This document shows, one piece after another, positions 1 through 9,075 of a DNA stretch of 51,289 nt. Every line of letters starts with the position of its first letter. Position 1 is the stretch's first letter. Under the pieces are notes generated by a model, which made no database searches, was not told where the DNA came from, and saw nothing but the letters and a program-made list of their open reading frames with translations. The stretch comes from JBEBSD01 sp040394475 (lineage in GTDB: Bacteria > Bacteroidota > Bacteroidia > Cytophagales > Spirosomataceae): positions 1 through 51,289 of the forward strand of contig JBEBSD010000044.1 in the NCBI GenBank assembly GCA_040394475.1, in the 5' to 3' direction. Made by a program: the position numbers and the translations under genes.

Positions 1-50
1 CCTCTGTGTTTTTCTCCGTGTTTTTTCTCCGTGCAGCTCCGTGTTCCTTT
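1..50. repeat. CTCCGTG-type dispersed short repeat
   Basis: Units beginning CTCTGTG or CTCCGTG recur at 2, 14, 27 and 37, spaced 12, 13 and 10 bases. The same motif with 10/13/10 spacing closes the window at 51243-51286. No coding sense was seen. It is probably a dispersed intergenic repeat of this genome. Confidence 0.55.
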
Positions 51-139
51 TTTTTCTAGTGGAAAGAAGGAGACCGACCACGGGATCGCGGCTATCAACT
101 TAATTTCGCACTAAATCAAACGGGTATTATACAAAAACC

Positions 140-147
140 TACCTTTG
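140..147 (+). promoter_or_regulatory. Bacteroidota -7 box upstream of the first ECF sigma gene
   Basis: TACCTTTG matches the TAnnTTTG -7 consensus of Bacteroidota primary-sigma promoters and lies 28 bases before the ATG at 176. No good TTTG -33 box is seen at the usual distance, so strength is uncertain. Confidence 0.45.
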
Positions 148-175
148 TCAATACATCGAATAGTTCCCGAAGTAT

Positions 176-760
176 ATGGCGTTGTTCCCGATTCCTAACG
201 AAAACGACTTGCTCCATCGCATTTCAATGGGCCATGAAGATGCTTTGGCGGAATTATTCCACGGTTATCATCAGCAGTTGGGCGCCTTTATCAATACCCT
301 GACGCATGATAAAGAAATGACGAAGGAAATCGTCCAGGACATCTTCGTCAAGATCTGGATGGAACGGCATTCGCTTCCGAAAATCGAAAACCTGTCTTCC
401 TACCTGTTTATCCTTACCAAAAACTATACGCTAAACTGTATCAGGAAGAAGGTCAGCCAGCGGCGCAGAGAAATCGACTACCTCAAAGGGTCGGAAGAGC
501 TTTTCACTGCCGAAGACCCCTTTGACCTGCAAGAGCCCGATTACCTCGACCTGATAGAACGGGCCGTGGCGCAATTGCCCCCACAGCAGCAGCGTGTATT
601 TTCACTAAGACGCCAAGGCCTGAAGAATCCCGAAATTGCCCGTCAACTGGCCATCTCAATCGACTCTGTGAAGAAATACCAGCAACTTGCACTCCGCTCG
701 GTTTCGGAATTTGTAAAAGCGCACACCGCCGTATCCATTGTGCTGTTAATGCTCCTTTAA
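176..760 (+). CDS. ECF-type RNA polymerase sigma-70 factor
   Basis: A 194-residue protein with the two-domain layout of Bacteroidota ECF sigma factors. Region 2 lies around residues 20-90 (AELFHGYHQQLGAFI then EIVQDIFVKIWMER). Region 4 helix-turn-helix lies around residues 130-180 (LPPQQQRVFSLRRQGLKNPE then IARQLAISIDSVKKY). The last ten residues are hydrophobic, as is common in this group. The start is the first ATG, 28 bases after a TAnnTTTG box. It is followed by a FecR-like gene and a SusC with an STN domain, the usual set for cell-surface signalling: substrate binding at SusC is sensed through the STN domain by the FecR-like protein, which frees or activates sigma to transcribe susCD. 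The inducer is inferred only from the locus. Confidence 0.93.
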   Translation: MALFPIPNENDLLHRISMGHEDALAELFHGYHQQLGAFINTLTHDKEMTKEIVQDIFVKIWMERHSLPKIENLSSYLFILTKNYTLNCIRKKVSQRRREIDYLKGSEELFTAEDPFDLQEPDYLDLIERAVAQLPPQQQRVFSLRRQGLKNPEIARQLAISIDSVKKYQQLALRSVSEFVKAHTAVSIVLLMLL

Positions 761-885
761 CGCACACCACCAACCGCATTTCCCGTTTCGAGCCAAAAAA
801 AACTTATTTTTTTCCGGTTTTCACATCCACTTTTTATCAGGGGCTGTGTCTTTAAGGTAACATTTACCAAATCAATCAAACCACC

Positions 886-2130
886 GTGGAACAAGATCCG
901 AACCCGGGCGTTAGGCTGACTTTCCTATTTCGCCTGGTCATCGCCCAAAAGGCAACTCCGGCCCAAAAAGAAGAGTTGATGCTTTTGATGGCAGATAAAG
1001 CAAATGAAGCGAAAACTGCCGAAATATTGCGCGATGCCTGGGAAGGGTTCGATTTTGGTCAGGCGGCTTTTACAGCATCCGAAAGTGAACAGATGCTGAG
1101 AAATATACTATCGCCCCCACTTTTTGAAGCTGTCCCTGTGCGGACATTGCCCAAACGGGTCCTGTGGCGTCGGTACATGGCGGTTGCCGCCGGCTTGCTT
1201 TTACTTTTTGTAGCCGGAGGCTATTGGTTGATGACCCAAAACACGCCCACAGAACCGGTTGTACCGGAAACCGTGATTGCCGGCGACCTTCCACCGGGAA
1301 GCAACAAGGCCATCCTTTCACTGGCCAACGGGAAGGAAATTGCACTTGACGATGCCCCGATAGGCGTATTGGCGCGCCTGGGAGCCGTTGAAATACGAAA
1401 ATCGGAAGAAGGATCGGTGGTCTACGGATCCATGAACGCACTCGGAACCTTGACACAAGAGACCGAATACCATACCGTTTCCACTCCCAGGGGCGGGAAA
1501 TACAAGGTGGTACTGCCGGATGGCACCCTGGTGTGGCTGAATGCCGCTTCGTCGATTCGTTACCCCTCTAAGTTCACGGATTCCGAAAGAGTGGTAGAAG
1601 TAGCCGGCGAAGCGTATCTGGAAGTAAACCCGGTACTGCACCCCGTGGGGGACCAGAAAATCCCCTTTAAAGTCATCGCCGGGAACCAGCACGTAGAAGT
1701 TTTGGGCACGCATTTCAACATCAACAGCTATGAAGATGAAGCGCTGGCCAAAACCACACTCCTGGAAGGAAGTATCCGGATTACCGGGAAATTAAAGGGA
1801 AAATCCCTGTTGCTTCAGGCCGGGCAGCAATGTTCGGTCAGTCATTCCGGCGATATCCAGGTGACCAGCCAGGCCGACCTGGAAGAAGCGATCGCCTGGA
1901 AAGAGGACCTTTTCAAATTCCAGGGAGCTGATATTCAAAACATTATGCGACAGGTAGCCAGATGGTACAATGTGGATGTGCAGTACGAAGGGGCGCCTCC
2001 TGTAGGGCATATGACCGGTTACATCTCCCGGCAGGTACCTATTTCGGGCGTGCTGGGCATGCTCGAACAGACAAGCGATCTGACGTTTCGCCTGAAAGGA
2101 AGGCAGGTACTGGTCAGTTCGTTGAAATAG
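886..2130 (+). CDS. FecR-like anti-sigma factor (DUF4974 type)
   Basis: A 414-residue single-pass inner-membrane regulator. A cytoplasmic anti-sigma part (about residues 1-95) precedes one membrane segment near residues 97-117 (MAVAAGLLLLFVAGGYWLM). The periplasmic FecR domain follows, about 195-310, with the conserved STPRGGKYKVVLPDGTLVWL and VVEVAGEAYLEV. The C-terminal 70 residues (FKFQGADIQNIMRQVARWY) match the STN-like DUF4974 domain. The start is GTG at 886, fixed by the lack of a good upstream ATG. The gene sits 125 bases after the sigma gene and about 190 before susC. It likely holds the sigma factor at the membrane and reads the STN domain of the neighbouring SusC. Confidence 0.92.
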   Translation: MEQDPNPGVRLTFLFRLVIAQKATPAQKEELMLLMADKANEAKTAEILRDAWEGFDFGQAAFTASESEQMLRNILSPPLFEAVPVRTLPKRVLWRRYMAVAAGLLLLFVAGGYWLMTQNTPTEPVVPETVIAGDLPPGSNKAILSLANGKEIALDDAPIGVLARLGAVEIRKSEEGSVVYGSMNALGTLTQETEYHTVSTPRGGKYKVVLPDGTLVWLNAASSIRYPSKFTDSERVVEVAGEAYLEVNPVLHPVGDQKIPFKVIAGNQHVEVLGTHFNINSYEDEALAKTTLLEGSIRITGKLKGKSLLLQAGQQCSVSHSGDIQVTSQADLEEAIAWKEDLFKFQGADIQNIMRQVARWYNVDVQYEGAPPVGHMTGYISRQVPISGVLGMLEQTSDLTFRLKGRQVLVSSLK

Positions 2131-2316
2131 TAAGTTAAACCTATTGTAAACAAACTCCGAAATGAAATCATTTAACACTTCGTGATCCGGACGGAATGGT
2201 GTGGAGAAGAAAAACGGCTGCATCGGCAAAATGCAACCGTCGAAATTCAGGCACACCTGCAGACTAATTGACTCGTGATCAAGACTAACAGATTTCCACC
2301 TAAACCGTACAAATGT

Positions 2317-5300
2317 ATGAAACATACATTACAAAAGTCATACGTCCCCCAAAACGGGGAAATTCCCGAAAAGGATTGGCTACTGCTAAACAAGACCATT
2401 TGCCTCATGAAATATACTGGAATATTGCTTCTTGCCGTGTGCATGCAGGTAAGCGCCTCAGCGTTATCCCAGGAAGTGAGCCTCAAAGTGCGCGATGCTA
2501 AACTTGAAAACGTATTTGATCAGATCCGTAAACAGACTGGCTACAACTTCCTCTACAAGAACGAGGTGCTGGCGAAAGCGAATACGGTAACTGCTCATTT
2601 TAAATCCCGGCCCCTGAAAGACGTGCTCGATGCGCTTTTTAAAGGGCAGGAAATAGAGTACGTGATCTCCGATAAAACGATATTGATCAAACCATCCAGG
2701 GAGACGATTCCCCCGAAAACGGAATTAAAGCCGGTGCAGCGCCAGGAGATTCAACTTCCTGCCGGAGAACGGGGCGCGCTGCCGGCACGCCTGGAAAGGG
2801 CCGTGGACCTCTATCAGATAGACATTACGGTAAACGGAACCGTTAAAACGGAAAGCGGAGAGACCTTGCCGGGAGTCAGCATCCTGTTGAAAGGAACGCA
2901 GCAAGGCGCCGTCACAGATGTCCAGGGCAGGTTTTCGATGAATGTCCCGGACGGAAACGCGGTCCTTGTTTTTTCATTTGTAGGGTACGTCAGCCGTGAA
3001 GTGATCGTAGGCAATCGTACGTTTCTGGATATCTCCCTGGCCCCGGATATCAAGGCGTTGGATGAAGTGGTGGTGACTGCTTTTGGAATTGAACGTGAGA
3101 AGAAAGCCTTAAGCTACTCCGTCCAGGAAGTGGGCGGGCAATCCATATCGGCAGTCGGGAATTCCAATGTTGTGAACAGTTTACAGGGAAAAGTGGCAGG
3201 GGTTGTGGTGAAGCAAACCTCCGGAGCTCCCGGCGCCCAACACCGGATCACCATCCGCGGCAGCAGGACATTCACCGGAAATAACGAGCCGCTGTACGTA
3301 ATAGACGGGCTGCCCGTTTCGAGCGGCGGCCGGACCATTGACATCAACCCGAACGATATAAAATCCGTGAACATCCTGAAAGGCCCCACAGCGGCAGCCT
3401 TATACGGACTAAGAGCCTCCAACGGGGTTATCATCATTGAAACGAGAAAAGGAAGTGACGAGGCGGCAAAAGGCAAGCCGTCCATCTCCTTTGAAACCAA
3501 CTACAACATTGAACAGCTTTCGCTGAATCCCAAGTACCAGAAGATTTACGCACAAGGTGAAAATGAGTCGTTTGTTCCGCACTCCGCATTTTCATGGGGG
3601 CCGCGGATCAGTGAAATGGGTACCTACACCAATCAACTGGGAGAACAGGAGAATGCGGCTGTCTATGATAATGTCGGAGATCTTTTCAAATCCGGCGGGA
3701 CCTTCAATACCAATTTGCTTGTATCCAATTCATTGGAAAAGGTTGACTATGCCATTAATCTGGGGTACACCGATCAGACCGGGATACTCGATAAATTTGG
3801 TATGCAGCGGGTCAACCTGAAATTTGCAGGCGGTTACAAGCTTTCCGATAAGCTGAAAGTCAACACGTCTGTCAGCTATTCCAATACGACCACCAACTCG
3901 GTGGACCTGCCCTGGTGGGGGACGTTTGCCGTCCCGGTATCGTACAACTTAAAAGGTAAACCGACGCATACGCCCGGCGATCCGTTCAGGCAAATCAATT
4001 TCAGGGGGCAGCACGACAACTATTATTGGGCGCTGGAGAATAATTATTCCAACGAGAACACCTCCCGTACATTCGGCAATATCAGCTTTGACTATACTCC
4101 GGTCGACTGGATTAAAGTCAATTATCGTCTTGGTCTGGATGAATATGCCGATTTTGGGAAGAGCGTCATAGAAAAAGGATCGGCAGCCGGCAGAACAGAC
4201 CCGCCCAGCGGCGGTTCAATCCGGAACCGGGCTCAGCATTTCAGGCAAATCAATTCCAACCTGAATGTAATCGTTACGCAGAAAATCGGCGACGACCTGA
4301 GCTTTGATTTCATGCTTGGAAACGAATTTTATGATATCCAGTCAAAGACTGTTTCCAACCTGGGGTCCGATATCGTCATAGGCGGTTTCCACCACATTTC
4401 CAATACGGCGATCCAAACCACAACCGAAGACCTGTCGCGCAGCAGGGTATTCGGAACCTTTGCCAACCTTTCCCTGGCCTGGAGAAACTCCATTTTCCTG
4501 AATGCCACCGGGAGAAATGACATCGTTTCCAACATGCCCCGGCAAAACCGCTCTTTCTTTTACCCTTCTCTGGGACTGGGAGTGGCCTTTACGGAGTTCC
4601 TTTCCATTCCCCGGAACATCCTGACATTCGGAAAGGTACGGGCCAGCATAGCGGAGGTCGGACAAGCCGGACCGGCGCATTCCACCGAAAACCTGTATAT
4701 AACCGGATCCGCAGGCGGCTTTACATTCCCTTACAGCGGGCTGAATGCGTTCACGCACAGCAGTCAGCTGAATGCCGATGATTTACGGCCCGAAAACACC
4801 AGAACAATCGAATTGGGAGTCGATCTGCGTTTTCTGAATAACAGAATCGGATTGGATTATACCTATTATACGACCAAAGCCAGCGGACAGATTTACAGGG
4901 TTCCCATCGCCTTGTCTACCGGGTACGCCAGTGAGCTTCGGAATGCCGGAGAAATGAGTGTTAAAGGACATGAGATAACGCTTACCGCTACACCCGTTTC
5001 GAAACCCGCCTTTCAATGGGACATGACCGCCAATTTTACGACCTACAAAAACAGGGTCATCAGCCTGGCGGAAGGAATTGATCAGCTGGAGCTGGGAGGA
5101 TTTATGGTGACGCTGGTAGCGCAGCCCGGACAAGAATATCCATCCATCAGAGGTTGGGGTTATTTACGTGATCCGTCCAGCGGCGAGGTGGTCGTCGATA
5201 ACCGGGCGGTTTTGCCGAACGGCAACCAGAATCCCAGGTACGGAATGCCGCTTCGTTCGACGGATCAACTGATACTGGGCAGTGCACAGCCTGATTTTGA

Positions 5301-5823
5301 GTTAGGTTTCAGTAATGAACTTACCTATAAAAACCTGTCGCTCTCGGCACAGATCGATTGGAGGCAAGGCGGAAAAGTTTCCTCGGGCTATAACCGGCTG
5401 GGTAAATTGTACGGTGTGCTCAGTGAAACGGAAAACCGGGAGACAGCCGATTATGTTTTCCCCGGAAAGAAAGGATACTATGGCGAAGCGGGAACCGTAG
5501 TTGTCGAGGCCGACAATGACATCCCCATCGTCCAGGGGCAGGAGTTTTTCAGGTTTAACCAGGACCTGATCAGCGAGTCGAATGTCTACAACGCTACTTA
5601 TGTCCGCTTGCGGGAATTGAAGATCTCCTACAGCCTTCCCGATAAATGGTTCGAAAAATCGTTTGTCAGGTCCGCTTCCTTTTACCTTACCGGAAGAAAC
5701 CTGTGGCTGAAAGCGGCGTTGCCCCATTTTGATCCCGAGATGTTCAATACAACGGAGGGAGAGTCCTATAATACCTATCCCCAGACCAGGAGTTTCGGCG
5801 GGGGTATCCGGATCAATCTATAA
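2317..5823 (+). CDS. SusC/RagA-family TonB-linked outer-membrane transporter with STN domain
   Basis: About 1168 residues from the ATG at 2317. An upstream in-frame ATG at 2275 is possible but adds only a polar stretch. The signal sequence is around residues 31-50 (MKYTGILLLAVCMQVSASA). Next comes an STN (secretin/TonB short N-terminal) domain, about 54-125, for transmembrane signalling. A carboxypeptidase-regulatory-like beta-sandwich follows near 168-232, then the plug, beginning with the EVVVTAFGIEREKKAL motif of this family, and a beta-barrel ending in RINL. It imports oligosaccharides across the outer membrane with SusD, 21 bases downstream. The STN domain and the preceding sigma/FecR pair imply substrate-induced transcription. 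The sequence alone does not reveal the glycan. Confidence 0.95.
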   Translation: MKHTLQKSYVPQNGEIPEKDWLLLNKTICLMKYTGILLLAVCMQVSASALSQEVSLKVRDAKLENVFDQIRKQTGYNFLYKNEVLAKANTVTAHFKSRPLKDVLDALFKGQEIEYVISDKTILIKPSRETIPPKTELKPVQRQEIQLPAGERGALPARLERAVDLYQIDITVNGTVKTESGETLPGVSILLKGTQQGAVTDVQGRFSMNVPDGNAVLVFSFVGYVSREVIVGNRTFLDISLAPDIKALDEVVVTAFGIEREKKALSYSVQEVGGQSISAVGNSNVVNSLQGKVAGVVVKQTSGAPGAQHRITIRGSRTFTGNNEPLYVIDGLPVSSGGRTIDINPNDIKSVNILKGPTAAALYGLRASNGVIIIETRKGSDEAAKGKPSISFETNYNIEQLSLNPKYQKIYAQGENESFVPHSAFSWGPRISEMGTYTNQLGEQENAAVYDNVGDLFKSGGTFNTNLLVSNSLEKVDYAINLGYTDQTGILDKFGMQRVNLKFAGGYKLSDKLKVNTSVSYSNTTTNSVDLPWWGTFAVPVSYNLKGKPTHTPGDPFRQINFRGQHDNYYWALENNYSNENTSRTFGNISFDYTPVDWIKVNYRLGLDEYADFGKSVIEKGSAAGRTDPPSGGSIRNRAQHFRQINSNLNVIVTQKIGDDLSFDFMLGNEFYDIQSKTVSNLGSDIVIGGFHHISNTAIQTTTEDLSRSRVFGTFANLSLAWRNSIFLNATGRNDIVSNMPRQNRSFFYPSLGLGVAFTEFLSIPRNILTFGKVRASIAEVGQAGPAHSTENLYITGSAGGFTFPYSGLNAFTHSSQLNADDLRPENTRTIELGVDLRFLNNRIGLDYTYYTTKASGQIYRVPIALSTGYASELRNAGEMSVKGHEITLTATPVSKPAFQWDMTANFTTYKNRVISLAEGIDQLELGGFMVTLVAQPGQEYPSIRGWGYLRDPSSGEVVVDNRAVLPNGNQNPRYGMPLRSTDQLILGSAQPDFELGFSNELTYKNLSLSAQIDWRQGGKVSSGYNRLGKLYGVLSETENRETADYVFPGKKGYYGEAGTVVVEADNDIPIVQGQEFFRFNQDLISESNVYNATYVRLRELKISYSLPDKWFEKSFVRSASFYLTGRNLWLKAALPHFDPEMFNTTEGESYNTYPQTRSFGGGIRINL

Positions 5824-5844
5824 TCACAAAAAATTTGACCAACT

Positions 5845-7257
5845 ATGAAAATTAGTACATACAGGTTCGTTATAGGGCTGGTTGTTTGCGGTCTTTTCTC
5901 ATGCACCGACGATATTTTGGATGATATCAACAAGAATCCCAATTCGCCGACGGATGTTCCGATTTCGTTGCTCTTTCCGCATGCACTGATCAACACCATT
6001 CATGGCGTTGCAGGCGACGGAGCCGGAGAATATGCCAGTTTTTTTGTCGAACATGCGACCAATGTCCATTTAAATCAACGATTACCCGAAAACGTCAGTA
6101 CGACTGTCTGGACCCGGGTGTATTCCAATTTAAACGATTTGCAGACCATTATCGAAAAAGGATCCGAAGGGGGGAATGAAGAAGGTCAGTTTGCGGCGGT
6201 GGGCATCGCCAAAATACTGTACGCCTATACCCTGAGCGTCGGAACGGATTTATTCGGGGCCATGCCCCATTCGGAAGCCCTCCAGGGCAGCCTCAACCGT
6301 ACCCCGGCATTCGATGATCAGCAAACGATCTATACGTTTCTCCACCAGTTGCTGGATCAGGCAATTGCCGATCTGGACCGCCCTTCCATCGGATCCATCC
6401 AGCGGTTTGATCTTATTTTTGCCGGAAATACGGCGATGTGGAAAAAGACGGCCTACGCGCTGAAAGCCCGCTTATACAACCGGTTAAGTAATGTAGACGC
6501 CGCTGCATCTGCTCAGAATGCCCTGGATGCCCTGAGCAATGCGTATGCGTCGCCGCAGGAAGGTTTTATTTTTGAGGGCTATCTCTCCGGCAATACGAAT
6601 GACAATCCCTGGACAGGCTGGCAAAAGCAGGAGCAGACCTATGCGGTCAGCAATACGACCGTCAGTCTGATGCGGCGATTGGACGAATCGGGCGTGATCG
6701 ATCCCAGAGCGGAAAGATGGTTTACCAAGATCAACGGCCAGTTTGTAGGGGCTCCCGATGGCGAAGCACAAACCGACCAGACGCATTCCATCTATTCGGC
6801 GCCGTCTATCCAGACAGTACTCTATGATGAATCCCCGCAGCCCTTGCTTACTTATGATGAAATGAAGTTCATTGAAGCGGAGGCAAATCTGCGTTTGGGC
6901 AACAGGTCAGCCGCCAATAGTGCCTATGAGGAGGCAGTAACAGCAGCCCTCCGCAGAGCAGGTATCAGTGAAGGCGCCATCAGCGCGTATGTCGGGCAGA
7001 CAACAGTGTTCCCTGGCGCGAATGCCTTGAACCTGGAGCATATCATCAACCAGAAGTACCTGTCTTTCTGGATGTTTCAATCGCTGGAAGCATTTAATGA
7101 TTACAGAAGAACGGGTATCCCCGAAATGAACAATCCCCTGGGTACCCCGCTCCGACTGCCTTACCCGGTTGCCGAAGTAAACCGTAATCCCAATACTCCT
7201 TCGGAAATCAACAATGTCACGATCTATGAGATACCGGTCTGGTGGGCGGGATCTTAG
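5845..7257 (+). CDS. SusD/RagB-family surface glycan-binding lipoprotein
   Basis: A 470-residue lipoprotein. A short hydrophobic N-terminus ends in a lipobox-like LFSC (Cys about residue 20), followed by the family's typical DINKNPNSPTDVP. Internal helices carry SusD-like features such as FDDQQTIYTFLHQLLDQAIADL, and the C-terminal part (YDEMKFIEAEANLRLG, then KYLSFWMFQSLEAFNDYRR) matches the SusD-like_2 branch. It caps the SusC channel and captures glycan at the cell surface. It follows susC by 21 bases and is surely co-transcribed. Its TAG stop at 7255-7257 lies inside the first unit of a heptad repeat array. Confidence 0.94.
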   Translation: MKISTYRFVIGLVVCGLFSCTDDILDDINKNPNSPTDVPISLLFPHALINTIHGVAGDGAGEYASFFVEHATNVHLNQRLPENVSTTVWTRVYSNLNDLQTIIEKGSEGGNEEGQFAAVGIAKILYAYTLSVGTDLFGAMPHSEALQGSLNRTPAFDDQQTIYTFLHQLLDQAIADLDRPSIGSIQRFDLIFAGNTAMWKKTAYALKARLYNRLSNVDAAASAQNALDALSNAYASPQEGFIFEGYLSGNTNDNPWTGWQKQEQTYAVSNTTVSLMRRLDESGVIDPRAERWFTKINGQFVGAPDGEAQTDQTHSIYSAPSIQTVLYDESPQPLLTYDEMKFIEAEANLRLGNRSAANSAYEEAVTAALRRAGISEGAISAYVGQTTVFPGANALNLEHIINQKYLSFWMFQSLEAFNDYRRTGIPEMNNPLGTPLRLPYPVAEVNRNPNTPSEINNVTIYEIPVWWAGS

Positions 7258-7329
7258 GTTTGAGGTTTGAGGTGTTAGGTTTGAGGTGTTAGGTTTGAGG
7301 TATTAGGTTTTAGGTGTTAGGTTTTAGGT
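7253..7329. repeat. Heptad array, 11 units of (N)TTRGGT type, left arm
   Basis: Eleven uninterrupted 7-base units (TTGAGGT, GTTAGGT, ATTAGGT, TTTAGGT variants) run from 7253 to 7329. The susD stop codon TAG is in the first unit. The array is complementary to the ACCTAAT array at 7404-7504, so a transcript crossing both could fold into a long imperfect hairpin with a loop near 7330-7403. Confidence 0.8.
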
Positions 7330-7403
7330 GTTGTCTGGATGGTATTTCTTCTGATCTTCCAATACAAGCCATCCGACCCCAGCGCCACTGCCATTCACCT
7401 GGC

Positions 7404-7504
7404 ACCTAATACCTATTACCCAATACCTATCACCTAATACCTAATACCTAATACCTATTACCTATCACCTAATACCTATCACCTATTTACCTATTCACCT
7501 AATG
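7404..7504. repeat. Heptad array, 14 units of ACCTAAT/ACCTATY type, right arm
   Basis: Eleven perfect-phase heptads (ACCTAAT, ACCTATT, ACCTATC, one ACCCAAT) are followed by three 8-base variants. The last unit, ACCTAATG, contributes the ATG start codon (7502) of the next gene. It is inverted relative to the array at 7253-7329. No normal ribosome-binding site is visible before the ATG, since the whole leader is repeat. Confidence 0.8.
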
Positions 7505-8953
7505 AAACTACTACCTTTTTTAGGGCTGCTCTGCTGCTGCAGCGCAACGCTTTGTTTTTCCCAACAAAACGTCCACCCGGATGCCCGGTACGCGGAAGCC
7601 GAAATTATCGGCACCAAAGCCAATGGTTTTAAAGGAATCTGGTACATGAACCAGCCTTCTAATGATGAGTATGTTTATAAATACAGCGGCGGACTTGCTG
7701 TCTATCCTGCCAATCACAGGCCTTTTGCCATTTTTTCCAAAGAAGTCAACAAGACCTTTTTCTGCTTTGGCGGTACTGATGACAGTAATTCCACGCTGCT
7801 TCATAACGTATCCTATTTCAATCACGCTACCGGAAAGGTCGCCAATCCCACCATTCTGCTGGATAAAAAGACGATCGACGCCCACGACAACCCGGTGATT
7901 TCCATCGACGACAAGGGCTATATCTGGATATTCTCCACCGCTCACGGGGTTACACGGCCCTCTTATATTCATAAGAGCAAAAAACCCTACGATATTGAGG
8001 CATTCGAGACTATCCATGCTACCGAGACCGTCAACGGCGAAGAAAAGCCCTTCAATAATTTCTCTTATTTCCAGGTATACCATCAGAAAGGGAAAGGGTT
8101 TATTGCGCTTTTCACCAAATACAATCAATGGTCGAACCGGGTAATCGGTTTCAACACGAGCGCAGACGGCGTGCACTGGAACGAATGGAAAGTAATCGCC
8201 AATATCGAACAGGGACATTACCAGGTCAGCGCTGAATCGAACGGCAAGATCGGCATAGCCTTCGATTTCCACCCCCAGGGAAAGGGACTCAACTATCGTA
8301 CGAACCTGCACTACCTGGAAACTTCCGATTTCGGGGAGACCTGGCAAACTGCGTCCGGAGAGAAGGTAGAGCTGCCGCTGACTACCCGTGAGAACCCGGC
8401 AAGGATCAAAGATTTTGTAAGCGAGAACCTTAATTGCTATCTGCTTGACATCGCGTTCGATGCTAAAGACAAGCCGTCGATTCTGGTCATTTCAAGTAAA
8501 GGATACGAAGCCGGACCGGGCAACAATCCCCGTCAATGGCGGTTCTTTCACTTTGATAACGGGCAATGGGCCGATCATGTGGTGACCACTTCCGACAGCA
8601 ATTACGATATGGGATCCATATTCTATGATTCCAATAAAAAAGTCAAGATTATCGGACCTACCATCGACGGGCCGCAGGTCTATAACCCCGGAGGCGAAGT
8701 CGCGATGTGGGCCAGTAAAAACGGAGGACAGTCCTGGAAGCTGGAAAAACAAATGACCCGGAACAGCCCGATGAACCACACCTATGTCCGCCGTCCGTTC
8801 TATGCACAAAAGGACTTCTACGGAATATGGGCGGACGGACACGGACGGAAACCGTCCGAGTCTCACTTATTCTTTACAGACTATAAGGGGAATGTGTTCC
8901 GGTTGCCCCGAAACAGCACGGATGCGGAAATTGAACCGGAAAAAGTGAACTGA
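7502..8953 (+). CDS. Secreted BNR_4-family beta-propeller protein (possible carbohydrate-active enzyme)
   Basis: A 483-residue protein with a signal peptide (MKLLPFLGLLCCCSATLCFS, cleavage near residue 21). The body resembles BNR_4 repeat proteins: GFKGIWYMNQ near the start, propeller-blade patterns such as DNPVISIDDKGYIWIFSTAH, NEWKVIANIEQGHYQV and MWASKNGGQSWKLEKQMTR, and a C-terminal HTYVRRPFYAQKDFYGIWAD. Related seven-bladed propellers include polysaccharide lyases (PL24/PL25) and GH145 rhamnosidases, so an enzyme of that kind is plausible, but the active residues cannot be assigned here. It lies at the end of the susCD block, separated from susD by a long inverted heptad repeat, and likely processes the imported or surface glycan. 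Confidence 0.75.
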   Translation: MKLLPFLGLLCCCSATLCFSQQNVHPDARYAEAEIIGTKANGFKGIWYMNQPSNDEYVYKYSGGLAVYPANHRPFAIFSKEVNKTFFCFGGTDDSNSTLLHNVSYFNHATGKVANPTILLDKKTIDAHDNPVISIDDKGYIWIFSTAHGVTRPSYIHKSKKPYDIEAFETIHATETVNGEEKPFNNFSYFQVYHQKGKGFIALFTKYNQWSNRVIGFNTSADGVHWNEWKVIANIEQGHYQVSAESNGKIGIAFDFHPQGKGLNYRTNLHYLETSDFGETWQTASGEKVELPLTTRENPARIKDFVSENLNCYLLDIAFDAKDKPSILVISSKGYEAGPGNNPRQWRFFHFDNGQWADHVVTTSDSNYDMGSIFYDSNKKVKIIGPTIDGPQVYNPGGEVAMWASKNGGQSWKLEKQMTRNSPMNHTYVRRPFYAQKDFYGIWADGHGRKPSESHLFFTDYKGNVFRLPRNSTDAEIEPEKVN

Positions 8954-9005
8954 ACCGTGAAAACAGCGGTTCCGGGATCGGCCCGGTGAGATGTATAAAA
9001 AAAAC

Positions 9006-9045
9006 CTCTGCAAATCCATTTTAAACGGATTTGCAGAGATTTTTT
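9006..9045. terminator. Bidirectional intrinsic terminator between convergent genes
   Basis: A perfect 12-bp stem (CTCTGCAAATCC at 9006-9017 with GGATTTGCAGAG at 9027-9038) has a 9-base loop. ATTTTTT follows on the plus strand and an A-run precedes it, giving a T-run for the minus strand. It serves the BNR_4 gene and the convergent GH127 gene. Confidence 0.88.
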
Positions 9046-9075
9046 GCCGGACAGGCTTCTGCTACCCGGGGGCGT

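Noticed and set aside
7253..7504. A CRISPR-like reading of the heptad arrays
   Set aside because: Units are 7 bases without spacers, and no cas gene is present in the window.
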